Positions 9,170 through 20,000 of a DNA stretch of 64,000 nt are shown here, one piece after another. The stretch is from Nemertoderma westbladi. Taxonomy: Eukaryota > Xenacoelomorpha > Nemertodermatida > Nemertodermatidae. The stretch's first letter is position 1. Every line of letters starts with the position of its first letter. The notes under the pieces were generated by a model. That model was given only the letters and a program-made list of their open reading frames with translations. It was not told where the DNA came from and searched no databases. The stretch is from positions 32,010-96,009 of the forward strand of contig JAUCBJ010008027.1 of NCBI GenBank assembly GCA_032718475.1, given 5' to 3'. A program made the translations under genes and the position numbers.

Positions 9170-10999
9170 CTAGAGGAAATCCCGGTCGATGATGGTTCCG
9201 TCAGACCCTTTATCAAGGAACGCGAGTGTCGTCAGGGATTTGCCAACTCCTTGAATCCTTACTGGGATCACCTTTGCAAAGACCATGTAACGGCAATTTA
9301 TAAGATTAATCGTGGCTGAAATATTTGTTACTTGTGGTTTATCGGTGGAGATTTTAAATGGATTGGTTTCTCTCCGTTGGGTTGTCCGGGTTCCTTTGAA
9401 AACGTGGTTCGTTTCTCCTCTTCGCTTGGCTTTGATCCGAAAGGGGAGGGTAGTGAAATCGAAGTTTGCGGGGATGTGGAGGAGCGTGTGATGACGTAGG
9501 TCGTTACAGACCGCACAGCATGATCTTTGGTCACAATCCCGAACATAGTGACCCGTACCAAGACACCGGAAGCATCCTCGGTGTTTCATAATCGCTTCGA
9601 AGCGTGGGACGAGTTCGGCAAACTGGAACTTCCTGCAGAATTCAACTTTATGTTTCTCTCCACAATAGAGACAGAGCAGGGAATTTGTGATGCCTTCCCT
9701 CTCGGGTGCCCAATTCGCGAGATAACATGCCCATTCCTCGGCGGATGTCGGTTCCTTGTAGTCTTCATCGTCGGAATCCTCGGCCATGGTTATGGCCATC
9801 GTACTCACCGGTGGGGGGCGGAATCTTGGTTTTGGAGGGGGTATCTTACTCCTGGAGTTGCTCTCTATTCCGTCCAACTTGGCGAGACTCTGTTTTGAAA
9901 ACATCGAGTCATTCATGGCTTCGGAGATATTGTCCAGGAATGCCGACATTTCAAGGAAGCTGGGGTCTCGATCTGGATGTCTGCGCCGGAGATCTACGCA
10001 TTTATAGGCCCACTTACTTTGTAGCCATCCGGGGAACTTCCGGGCGATCTGTCGGAGGTTTAGAATGTTGTTCACCTGGTCCTCCTTATTTAAGGGTTTC
10101 AGAGTATAGTAGGCATCCTTCATTGAGTCAGAGAATTCCTGGATGTTCTGTGGGTCCCCTAGTGATCCCGCATCCTGTATCAGTCTCTCTAGAGTTTTAT
10201 TAATTATAGTTCCGGTATTTCCGTATCTTTTATCTAGAGTTTTCCATGCGTCATAGTATGCCTCATGAGAACCTCCCTCAAAACATGCAATAATTCGGCG
10301 TGGTTTGTCACCCAGGTATTGCGATAAATATACCAATTTCTGTGCGTCGGCTATGTCCGTTGATCCAATCTGCGCAAAGAACCGTTTCTTGAATCTGAGG
10401 TAATCGATGGGATCTCCTTCGAAGGTGCGGATCTTTATCTTGGGCATGGCAAGGCGGTTTTCTAATGCCCAGATAATGCCGACGTCGTCTGAACTGGAGT
10501 GACTCGGAGGGTTATAGTTATTGGCACTCTCTCCCATACTCGATGGATCAATGATAGGTGGAGTTTTAATGATGACGCGACTACGGGTTTGTGGTGTGGA
10601 TGTAAACGGGTTGTTGGATCGAGGAGTGGCGTCCCGTTCCAAGTCCCTTTCAGGCTCGTACTTGGGTACACTCGTTGCCGTGGGGTTGGATGGGAAATAC
10701 GGTTCCTCATTTTTAAGCGTAGCCGGTGGCGGATGGAACACCGGTGCTTGTGCCAATAACGTAGACTGTATGGTAGGCGGGATCTTGGGTTTCGGAAGTT
10801 TCGCCGCTGTTGGTGTAAATGACTTCTCTAATTCCGGTACCGGGATTGGTTCATATTCCTGATCTATATCCCTTTCCCAGTCCTCATATAGTTGAATATC
10901 TCGTTCTATAAGTGCGGCTTCGTATTCCGCGAGTTTCGCAATATCCGCTTTCTTTTTGTGGGTGAGAATCGCTTGGGCCTCAGCGTGTTGTTTACGCAT
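9170..10999 (-). CDS. gag: E1 Gag C-terminal part with CCHC knuckles and protease
   Basis: 609 codons. A charged N-terminal part leads into a Pro-rich linker and a DUF1759-like gag core (IRTFEGDPIDYLRFKKRF, YGNTGTIINKTLERL). The zinc region follows: CLYCGEKHKVEFC, CFRCLGTGHYVRDC and CAVCNDLRHHTLLH. The final segment is the retropepsin start; its active site reads FLDKGSDG where D-T/S-G-S is expected, so the catalytic Asp is present but the next residue is Lys. The ORF ends at a TAG and the same frame continues into RT without any other break. That TAG is either a readthrough codon or a point mutation; given the other lesions in E1, mutation is more likely. Confidence 0.8.
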   Translation of the reverse strand: MRKQHAEAQAILTHKKKADIAKLAEYEAALIERDIQLYEDWERDIDQEYEPIPVPELEKSFTPTAAKLPKPKIPPTIQSTLLAQAPVFHPPPATLKNEEPYFPSNPTATSVPKYEPERDLERDATPRSNNPFTSTPQTRSRVIIKTPPIIDPSSMGESANNYNPPSHSSSDDVGIIWALENRLAMPKIKIRTFEGDPIDYLRFKKRFFAQIGSTDIADAQKLVYLSQYLGDKPRRIIACFEGGSHEAYYDAWKTLDKRYGNTGTIINKTLERLIQDAGSLGDPQNIQEFSDSMKDAYYTLKPLNKEDQVNNILNLRQIARKFPGWLQSKWAYKCVDLRRRHPDRDPSFLEMSAFLDNISEAMNDSMFSKQSLAKLDGIESNSRSKIPPPKPRFRPPPVSTMAITMAEDSDDEDYKEPTSAEEWACYLANWAPEREGITNSLLCLYCGEKHKVEFCRKFQFAELVPRFEAIMKHRGCFRCLGTGHYVRDCDQRSCCAVCNDLRHHTLLHIPANFDFTTLPFRIKAKRRGETNHVFKGTRTTQRRETNPFKISTDKPQVTNISATINLINCRYMVFAKVIPVRIQGVGKSLTTLAFLDKGSDGTIIDRDFL

Positions 11000-11977
11000 T
11001 TCTGCTTCCCATTTACGTTGTTCAATCTCTTGTTTGGCCTCTCGTTCACGTTGTTCAGCTTCCCGTTTGGCCTCTCGTTCACGTCGTTCAGCCTCCTGTC
11101 TATGTTGTTCGGCCTCCTGTCTACGTTGTTCGGCCTGCTGTTCAGCCTCCTGTCTATGTTGTTCGGCCTCCTGTCTACGTTGTTCAGCCTGCCATTCAGC
11201 CTCCCATTTGGCCTCTCGTTCACGTCGTTCAGCCTCCTGTATATGTTGTTCGGCCTCCTGTCTACGTTATTCGGCCTGCCGTTCCGTTTCTGTCAATGTT
11301 GTTCGGCCCGTTGTTCGACCTCTTGTTCGGCCTCCCGTTTTTGCATTTCGGCGGCTAATATATCTTGCTCGGTTCGCAGTTGAACGTACTCGTCTTCCAT
11401 CCGAGCTTTGAGGGCTAACGCCTTCTGTTCTCGTAGCTGGTCTCGGAGTGGCTGACCCCCTTGAGAACCGGACTGAACCGGACACTGTGCTCCTAGCGCT
11501 GGAGTGCTAATTTCTAGAGGACCCCGATCTCCTTCTGTGTACTGCTGTCCTGGTGCTGGAGGTTCGCACTGATTCTGCGTCTGTTCTTTCAGCTCTCTTG
11601 TAGTACTGTTCTTCATAGCCTCTCACAAGGCTGAGGGTCCTCCGGTGTTGTTTGCGGAACCCATCTAGATGTACAACATGTTCTTCTAACCTGGAGTAGT
11701 TTTCCTGATCGGTGGAGGGAACGAGCTCTTGGTACGCCTGTATCATTCTTTCATATCGCTGTAAGATATTTCGGATACTTTGAAGCTGAGTTTGTACCTC
11801 ATTGAGGGGGGTTTTGACTCCCTTGAGTTGTTTCTCCATCCGTTGATACGCTCGAGTTACTCCGCCTTTGAGAGCCCCTAGTCGACGGGTCATGTTCTTG
11901 ACGTTCGGTACCTCGTCGGCTTCCGAGTCTGTGTGGTGATCCATCTCGTCGGTATCGGATACGTTATTTGTCGTCAT
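11000..11977 (-). pseudogene. E1 Gag N-terminal coiled-coil region, frameshifted
   Basis: The ATG at 11977 opens an ORF (to 11507) with an acidic start and a helical heptad-like segment. A frame change near 11610-11510 moves into the frame of 11616-11293 (EDEYVQLRTEQDILAAEMQKRE), and further small indels and a CAA-to-TAA change near 11268 break the path into the 10999 ORF. Bases 11030-11290 are a coding minisatellite whose units encode Glu-Ala-Glu-Gln/Arg-rich repeats (EAEQ, RRQEAEQ). The slippage-prone repeat is the likely cause of the indels. Confidence 0.6.
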
Positions 11978-12165
11978 TGTAGCGCCTCATCGATAGCTAG
12001 ATATGTGATGTCATAAAACAGTTCCTCGTAGGTATTGTACTCAGCTTGGACCACCCGAACGGTAATCCTGAATCGTCCGACGTTCATTCCTTGTACTTCA
12101 ACTTCGACGTGCCAGATTCCTGGCTCAACTTGGATTATATCAATGGGTGTGATTGATACTTCCAT
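11974..12165 (-). CDS. Short ORF overlapping the E1 gag start by ATGA
   Basis: 63 codons, ATG at 12165, stop TGA at 11976-11974. The gag ATG is 11977-11975, so stop and start overlap as ATGA. The predicted peptide starts MEVSITPIDIIQVEPGIW and is acidic with beta-like alternation. I do not recognise it. Its composition is coding-like, and its frame-coupled position suggests it could be translated ahead of gag, but a chance overlap cannot be excluded. Confidence 0.4.
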   Translation of the reverse strand: MEVSITPIDIIQVEPGIWHVEVEVQGMNVGRFRITVRVVQAEYNTYEELFYDITYLAIDEALQ

Positions 12166-12365
12166 TCCCTGTTAACAACTCTCCAAATATGTGATCTGCC
12201 GACTACGAGTTGGTTAGATCGAGTTTGTTGATTAATTAAACCACGACTTTGTCTTAACTCAAATACCAGAGTTTCCTCGTAGTGGGTGCTGGCAAGCACG
12301 TAGAGAGTTTTGAAGAGTATTGTAGGATTCTCAACCTCCACCAGTTGAAGTTGGCCGCGTTTTAT

Positions 12366-12392
12366 TCTCAATTTTGACACCCTGTCAAAATT
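12366..12392. other. 11-bp inverted repeat in the E1 leader
   Basis: CAATTTTGACA, three bases, TGTCAAAATTG form a perfect stem between the right LTR and the first E1 ORF. The word TTCTCAATTTT also recurs just beside the LTR edge at about 12405. It could be an RNA hairpin in the leader, for example for packaging or dimerisation, but there is no direct evidence of a role. Confidence 0.5.
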
Positions 12393-12413
12393 GACCGTAA
12401 TTATTCTCAATTT

Positions 12414-13658
12414 TGTTGCCGTTATCCCTACACCAGGGGGGAAAAACGCCGATGCTGGAGACGTGACTTTACAGACCACCGAGCCCCGGCCAGTCACCGG
12501 ATATTGATTGTGGAGAAGGAATGATTTCTGAGATGCAGGTTGCGGTTGAGAAAAAGCTGCATTAGTTGGATATACTCTTTAATGTAACTGAACTCTGTTG
12601 AACCTGATTGAGAATAATTTTGGGCTTCCCCAAACCAATATACACCAAATATTCACAATAATTATACACGACAATATAAATCCCTACAGTATATTATTTA
12701 ATTACCCACTGTTCGCTCAGATTTTAGCCTACCTAATGTTCCCCAGATTTTCCCTTGGTCCTAGTCTTTGGTGCCGTAGTGTCGGTGTCGGTCGACCCTG
12801 TTGCGTGTCCGTTCCACCCCTCCCGAACCCCGAAGGGTTCGATCATCGAGAACCAGCACGGCTTGGCTAAGGGTCGGTCCAGTCGGTAGACTCTGTCGCG
12901 TATCCAGAACCACCCCTCTCGAACCCCGAAGGGATCGGTCATCGAGAACCAGTACGGCTTGGCTAGGAGTCTGTCGTGTCGGTGGACCCGTTCACGTGTC
13001 CGTCCCACCCCTCACGGACCCCGAAGGGAACGATCATCGAGAACCAGTACGGCTTGGCTAAGGGGTCTGTCGTCGGTTCCCGTCGCAAGTCCCTGGTACA
13101 AGCAGCCGGAGTTCCGATGTCCTTTTCAGGCTCGTAATAACTGCTGTTGACCAGAGACCGCTAAGGGCAGTCCTCGTCAAACCCTTCCTCTGTAAGTCGG
13201 CCGCCCTTTCGCGTGTCCGTCCCACCCGTCGCGAACCCCGAAGGGATCGGTCATCGAGAACCAGTACGACTTGGCTAAGGGGGCTGTCGTTTCCCGTCGC
13301 AAATCCCTGACGCAAGCAGCCGGCGTTCTGATGTCCTTTTCAGGCTCGTAATAACTGCTGTTGGCCAGGGACCGCTAAGGGCAGTCCTTGTCCTTTAGGC
13401 CTGGCGCGTTACCAAATCCACCCCTACAGGCAGCAGGAAGTTGGCCAGGGCCTAATAGTAATCAGGCTAACCTGAATACTGCTTGAATTTTCCATCCCCC
13501 CTGGCCCTTATAAATATGAAATTATTCCCGTACCCTGTAAGTTGCCCCAAAGTTCGCCCATAAATCGCCCCCAGTTTATAGAATGTGCCCAAAACCCATG
13601 GTCCCGCACCCAGTAGTAATATCGGAATAATCAATTTTAATAAATACAAAAAATATTC
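12414..13658 (-). repeat. E1 5' LTR
   Basis: This copy matches 1406-2861 almost base for base apart from a missing block of about 210 bp, corresponding to one fewer internal repeat core and associated sequence. On the minus strand it precedes the E1 leader and gag. Repeat cores with CCCCGAAGGG lie near 12830, 12925, 13020 and 13237. The high similarity of the two copies suggests a fairly recent insertion or gene conversion, which sits oddly with the heavily broken E1 coding region. Confidence 0.75.
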
Positions 13659-14830
13659 AACTCGCGTATACCGTGAACAGCAAGTCTAGTAATTCAGTAT
13701 CACTGTTAGCTTAGTAATTAATTACCGATACTCAATGTAGCGTGATATATATACAATATATTAGAATACCGGTATACTTATAATATATAGGTATTATTAC
13801 AGACTAGATTTGTCACAGAATACCGGTATGTAATTCCAGCACAAATATATATAAATATATAATAGGCCTATCGTGAATACCGGTATACAGCTTACACTTA
13901 TAGTATATATAAGTATAATTATGGACTAGAATTAATTACAGAATACCGGTATAATTTCAGCCTAAATTTATAGAAATAAATATAATAAGCCTATTATAAA
14001 TACCGGTATGTCAATTATTTTAAATAATTGAATTTCTGAATTTTTAGGGGTTACTTGGTTATTTTACTTACTTTATTACAGTTATTTGAGCAGTAGTCCA
14101 ACTGATATTGAGACCTAATTGTTGTATCGCAGGCCTACTATTTATAAATCGTTTGAGTTGATTTATAATATATATATACCCGTTTAATGGGTTTTGTCAA
14201 TATTTGAAATAAATGTTATTATTTCTGGGGGAAGTCACTACACAGAAGCTGTGCGCTCTCAGTGAAGTGCTACTTATTGGACACTAAAACAAATAATTAT
14301 AATTTACCTAAGTTACTTAATACTACAAATTACGTACAATTCGGTGGGAGATTACAATCTCTAAATAAACACAAAAAATTACAAGTACGAATGTTTAGGG
14401 TAATTTTACAAGAAGTCTACAAACCAGCCTAACAAAGGGTTAGAATATCTGGTTATTACAACGGACAGGGTACTATGGTATTTGAAAATAATAAGTAGTA
14501 GTAAATATATTGCGCAGTCCAGATAGGAAAAATACCACCGTCTGACGACCTGTAGCCGTATCGCTATAGGTACTACGTTATGTTTCACGGAGTGTTCCTA
14601 CCTAGAAGTTAATTACCGCGGTCTACCAGAACCAACGTGCCTATTAACCACTTTACAACACAAATATACTGCCTACACACTAATCACCTTCGGAAAGCAC
14701 TGTACACTAAACCCTAAATTAGGTACAAGTACTTGTACAACAAATAATCAGTAGTTAAAAATACTTGAACAGCTAAAAGAACCACGGTATCTGCTGGAGT
14801 GACCAAAGCACAAAATCTCCAGTCTTTACC
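13659..14830. other. AT-rich spacer with ATACCGGTAT repeats
   Basis: No coding sequence is supported. From about 13760 to 14010 the word ATACCGGTAT recurs about five times at intervals of 40-100 bp, within loosely repeated AT-rich units that also contain TATATA runs and AGGCCTA/AGCCTA. The rest (14050-14830) is unremarkable AT-rich DNA. Confidence 0.5.
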
Positions 14831-15440
14831 TATCACGTTGGCTAAAAGAATCCTTTGTGAAGATTCTATAGCCGGGAAGGAAATAAGGAGGGCCGGTCAG
14901 CCGGTTGCGGTACTCCAAGTATTTCTTCCCCTGGGCCACGTGTAAGCCTTGACTGGGCTGATAATTCTAGAGCTCCTTTTATAAGGATGTCCAAACCTCC
15001 CAAACAGACTCCAGGCTCTCTCTGCACCTTAATATAAATACCCAAACTACCAAACCCAATAGAGTTACCTGATTGCCAAAGTTACCTTGCTCGCTTGACC
15101 GCGAGTGAAGCCCCTCCCCACGGCGGAATAGAGTGACGGAAATATAAGTTGTAACCCACGATATGATAGAGAACGGACAACGGACCCGGTGACCTGGTGG
15201 ATCGTTCTAGGCGCTGGCGAGTAATGTTGTCTGTTATTGTAGGATTGGGAACAAATCCCATAAGAACTTTATGAATTTTCCCAGTCAGTAGTTAGCAGTA
15301 CTGCAGTATGCCTACATCGGTAGGCTACTCTCTGTGTTGCAGGAGTAGTGCAGTCGTGTCCTGTCACTTCTGCTGTCTGCTATCTGATGGATACCGGAAG
15401 TGTCATTTTGTCATTTTACAGGCCACCAGGTGACGTCATA
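14831..15440 (-). repeat. E4 3' LTR
   Basis: 610 bp, matching the two halves of 26936-28655 that flank the MITE. Differences include an 8-bp duplication here (GGTCAGCC) and an 8-bp gap near 15230. It holds a single TTAA at the place where the other LTR carries the MITE, so it is the empty-site reference. Its minus-strand start carries the palindrome TGACGTCA. Confidence 0.85.
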
Positions 15441-17002
15441 CCACTCCCTAAAAAATTTATTTATAAGTTATTTATAAACAAAAAGGAAACTGGCGGTACA
15501 ATAAATTGCACGTAATCCCTTCACCATTATGACACACGTAAATAATTATATTGGTAACACAATACGTTATTAATAATTGTTGTAAACTACTATATTTGTG
15601 ACTATCACATACTAAACTATTAATTATTTACGTAGTTGTAGTTAAGTATATATGGTGTATACATTTTGAGTTGGAACTCAAATTAATTAATTATCAATAA
15701 GGGAAAATAAACTAACAAAGGCATTTAATTTACTTATTGCACCGTTATTACAACAACAACAAAAATTTCTAAAAATTTACGATTGAGTATGATTAACTCG
15801 AAATGAAATACTTAGTACTTGCTGGCTCCCATTTAGGCAAGGTTTCTCTAGGTAATGTTTGCTGAATATGCTGACCCAGTAAACACTATTGCACTATATG
15901 TATAACTTAATATATATTCTTAGAATAATAACATGATTAATATAATGGACTTTCTGAATAAAACTATATTACCGGCAAGTAAAGTTATCATATCAAAGAA
16001 ATTATCAACAAAACAAGTATTAACAATATAAACATTTCAACGCCAAATTAATCAAACTTCTGAAATTCTAATAGACTCCGTTTTCGGGGACTGACTCCTG
16101 AAGGTCATTCACCCGGTGTTTTTCCCGTCTGCAGGCAATTTCCAAGGAAAGGTTGAGATAATTATTAGGTTCACCGGTAAGTTAGATAACGAGTCACCCA
16201 TCACGTCACGCAGATCCGATCCGTCTAGGTATATATAGGTCTAGCATCGGTCCAACGAAACATCTTTGTCCCAGGACGTCTGTGGTTCCGTAGTCTAGGT
16301 AAATAGCCGTTGCCGTGGGGAGTCAAATGGAGTATTCCAAAGTTGGCGATAAGGCAATTAGTCCCTCACCCACCGTTCGATTCCCCCCAATAATAATAAA
16401 CCCATAGAGATAGCCTGGGTTTTTCTATATTATTATTATGTTATATAGTATCACACTGTTTCATTCATAATCAAAATCAATCCAATCAGGCGATTACCTC
16501 TTAAAATGTAAAAGTAATCAAATTGGTGATAACTTAAATTCACCAAACTGAAACCAAGAGGAAGAATAACTTCAGAGATTAATTATTTTTTAATTAATTA
16601 AACAGTTTTAGTTATAATAAATTTTATTTTTATTTTTTAAACACTCCGACCCTCCTTCGGTCTAAAATGTATTTTATTAAGTCATTAAATTTTTCTCGAA
16701 TTACTTTTGAAAGTTGGTCATTAATTAAAATTTTATCGTTAACTATAAATTCAACAAATCTCAATAAATTTAAATAAATTTAAATTTATTCCCGGAATTA
16801 TGTTTATATGTCTCTATGTATGTCATATTTTGTTCTAATTCATGCGCTAGTTTCTTAGATCAGATAAATATGAACATCATACGATCTATTCATACTAAAC
16901 ATACAACGCATTATAATACACACATTCTTTGCTATATTAAATCGGTTATCTGTATACAGTTTCAGTTAATAAGTAGAATCATTAAAGTTATTAACACGGC
17001 GT
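15441..17002 (-). other. E4 3' non-coding region
   Basis: AT-rich sequence between the polyprotein stop and the 3' LTR. Short ORFs on both strands look like chance. I see no third ORF in this element, unlike E1. The only notable feature is the purine run on the minus strand next to the LTR. Confidence 0.5.
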
Positions 17003-20000
17003 TTACGGTTTATGTTTGTCAACAGATTTCCATTGGGTATTTGTAATATTACTAAGGATCCACGGCTGATTATGTTGAAGAGGCTGAAATTGACCATATA
17101 TACCTGTCTTCTCTGAGTCTTGTTCAAGGAGGCATAATTTCTGTATCGGTCTTTCGAGAATACTCCCATTCTGCGTCTTCAACTTAGCGCTTCTGACTAA
17201 GCCATCGCCACTGTAGTTAGGTTCTAAGACAGTAGCTGTAAGCCAATCCCGCCGTGGCCGTACAGGGTCATGAATTAAGACGATATCACCAATATTTAGA
17301 TTTGGTCGTTGGCAAAACCACTTCGATCTTAGGCGTTGAGAAGGTAAATAGTCAATCAACCAATTGTTCCAGAATCGTTGAGTCAGGAGTTGAAGAACTT
17401 TCCAGGTGCGTCGGGAATGAAGATCATTATCCTCCATTTCGGATATTGGTATCGTAATGGCTGGTTTAGAGAAGAGGAAATGTGCTGGAGTGAGAGCTTC
17501 AGCTGATTCAGAAGATTGCGAAATACGTGTTAATGGTCGGTTGTTCAAAACTAATTCGATCTGAGCCAACAATGTGCGCAAGGCCTCATCATCCAAATAC
17601 GTGTAAGTCTCATCCTCGGGCAACAGTTTGTAGAAAGCTTGTTTGACACTCTGTACCAGCCTTTCATAAGTTCCCCCATACCAAGGAGCGTGGGGTGGAG
17701 TAAAGTACCAGTCTATGAGGTTTATTTGATGATTATCAAGAAGCTCGTGTAGCGATTGCGTATTCCACTCATTGATATTCTTACGAAGCTCTTTCTCGGC
17801 CGCTACGAAGTTTCCTCCATTATCAGAGGTGATATGATGTGGTTGTCCGCGCCGTGCGATCAATCTGGACAATGCGGACAAAAACGAACCCATGTTAGCT
17901 TGATACAAAACGTCCAGATGGATCGCCCTTGTAGTCATACATACCGCCAATAGGCCCCATCGTTTGACAGTAGTTCTGGCGCGCTTAACTAATATCGGGC
18001 CGAACATATCCACTCCACAATTGGTAAATGCTGGCTCATATGCCGCCATCCGAACGTTGGGTAGATCTCCCATCTGTTGCTTCATCAGCGGTGAGTTGTA
18101 TCTCCGGCAGTGAAGACAATTGCGCATAACATTCCGTAGATACTTCCAGGGTGAAACCAGAAAATAGTGTTGTCTCAAATGACTCAAGATATGGTCTCTT
18201 CCTGAGTGATTAAGTTCAAGGTGAGTGTCATGAAATAATTGTTCCAAGAGGAGTGGTTCACGCAACATGATAGGATGTATAGTGTCATAGGACACTGGAG
18301 CCATTGTTAGGCGTGTTTGAACTCGAATAATCCCATTTGACATGATTGTGGCAACACGCTGAGGGGGAATAGGATTATTATGTTGATGTTTCAAAAAAAG
18401 TTCTGGATCTGTTATTCTTTGCGAGAGGCGAAGTCTCATTTGTAAACTCGACCTTAGTTCTTCTAGTGTTAATGGACCAAAAAATCTAAGAGGTTTCTCG
18501 GTCGTATTGGGATTCTTTTGTCGCCAACAATACCAATGTGCCATGCGGCGAATGTAGCAAATATCCCGAATCGAGGCACGAAGACTTTGCTGACTGCTCA
18601 GAAGTCTTTTCAACCAAGGATGCAATCCTTTGTCTAAGTTTGGAAATTGAATCTCTTTACTTGAACCTTTTGGAATTGGGGTAGGATCATCTTCAACATT
18701 TATTATTGTATTGGTTTCTCCTGACATCAACCTAGATTTGGGGGGGTATACTCTATCGGGAACTATCTCCGCTCCCTTGGGGAGATTTAGATCTCGCAGT
18801 ACATGAGGCCACTCATCTTCTGTCTCCCACAAGAAATCTGGACCTTTCCACCATATGGAAGAATTGACTAATTCTTCTGCTGTTGAGCCACGACAGGCCA
18901 GATCAGCTGGATTAATGGTACCAGCTATATGACGCCATTGATATAGGAGTGATCGTTTTAATATTCGAGTCACCCGGTTTGTTATAAACACAGAGAGTTT
19001 ATGTTTACGGTTATGCAGGTATTGTAATACTATGGTAGCATCAGTCCAATAATATTGTTCTACCTTAAGAGTAAGTTCAGCTGTGATAATCTCAGCAAGT
19101 TCAGTTCCCAGCACAGCAGCTTGCAATTCTGCCTTAGGGGTCGATAGTTCCTGTTTAGGCATAATACGAGATTTTGAAGCAACAAAGGTTACTGAAAATA
19201 TGCCCTTCAACTCTCGTCTAAAATAGGCCGTTGCACCCATCCCATTATCACAAGCGTCAACAAAGACATGAAGTTGAAGTTGTTCGGTTGTTTGTAAGTG
19301 AGGAAAGTATGTTCTGGGAATAGTTAATTGTTCTATATTTTTAAGGTCCTTTTCCCACTTACTCCAGGCCTCAAACAGAAATTGGGGAATAGTATCATCC
19401 CAATCTAAATCTAAAAGCCAAGTTTTCTTAAGCAAGAACTTAGCCCTCATAATTACTGGCGCAACATATCCAAATGGGTCGAAGACCTTGTGCATTTTTG
19501 AAAGGCATTGGCGTCGTGTTTTTGCTGGCACATTATCGATAAAGGCAACTGTGAAGTAGAACTCATCTTCTTGCATTCGCCAACGTAGTCCCAATGTTTT
19601 CATTACTGGGAGCTTCTCTACATCTAAGTCTAGGGTAGGGGAGGCCCGTTCTTCTGGTGGAAATGTCTGTAGTAGTTCCTTGCTGTTGCTAGCGAATTTC
19701 ACCAGTCGAAAGCCACCCCGGAGCAGGCAATCTTGAACACCATGAGCAATATCAATTAAGTTTCCACTGATTGGATGTGACTTAAGAACATCATCCATAT
19801 ATAAACTATTCTTTATTGTTTCAATTATAACCTTTTTGAAATCATTGGCATTGTCATCAGCTGTTGCATACACAATACTCTCAGCATTGCTAGGTGAGGA
19901 TATTACTCCAAAGGGTTGGCACTTCATCCAATATTGGCTTGGCTCACCTTCAAGCTCAGTTGTCGGCCACCAATAATATCGGAGGCTGTCTTGGTCCACT

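Larger units (their letters stand above)
1406..13658 (-). mobile_element. E1: decayed BEL/Pao LTR retrotransposon
   Basis: Minus-strand order: LTR (13658-12414), small ORF, gag with coiled coil and double CCHC, protease, reverse transcriptase, RNase H, integrase, an extra ORF of unknown function, then LTR (2861-1406). The order and the motifs (FYVDDG in RT, C-X2-C knuckle followed by HHTLLH, the FDPLNFISPV peptidase-A17-like segment, GDMVLVKED in the integrase tail) are those of BEL/Pao. At least three nonsense codons and several frameshifts show that it is not autonomous. No polypurine tract is visible at 2862-2880, so the boundary on that side is less certain. Confidence 0.8.

Noticed and set aside
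10892-11411. Plus-strand ORFs rich in Leu/Phe or Ser/Arg/Cys
   Set aside because: They are low-complexity translations of the coding minisatellite of E1 gag on the opposite strand.
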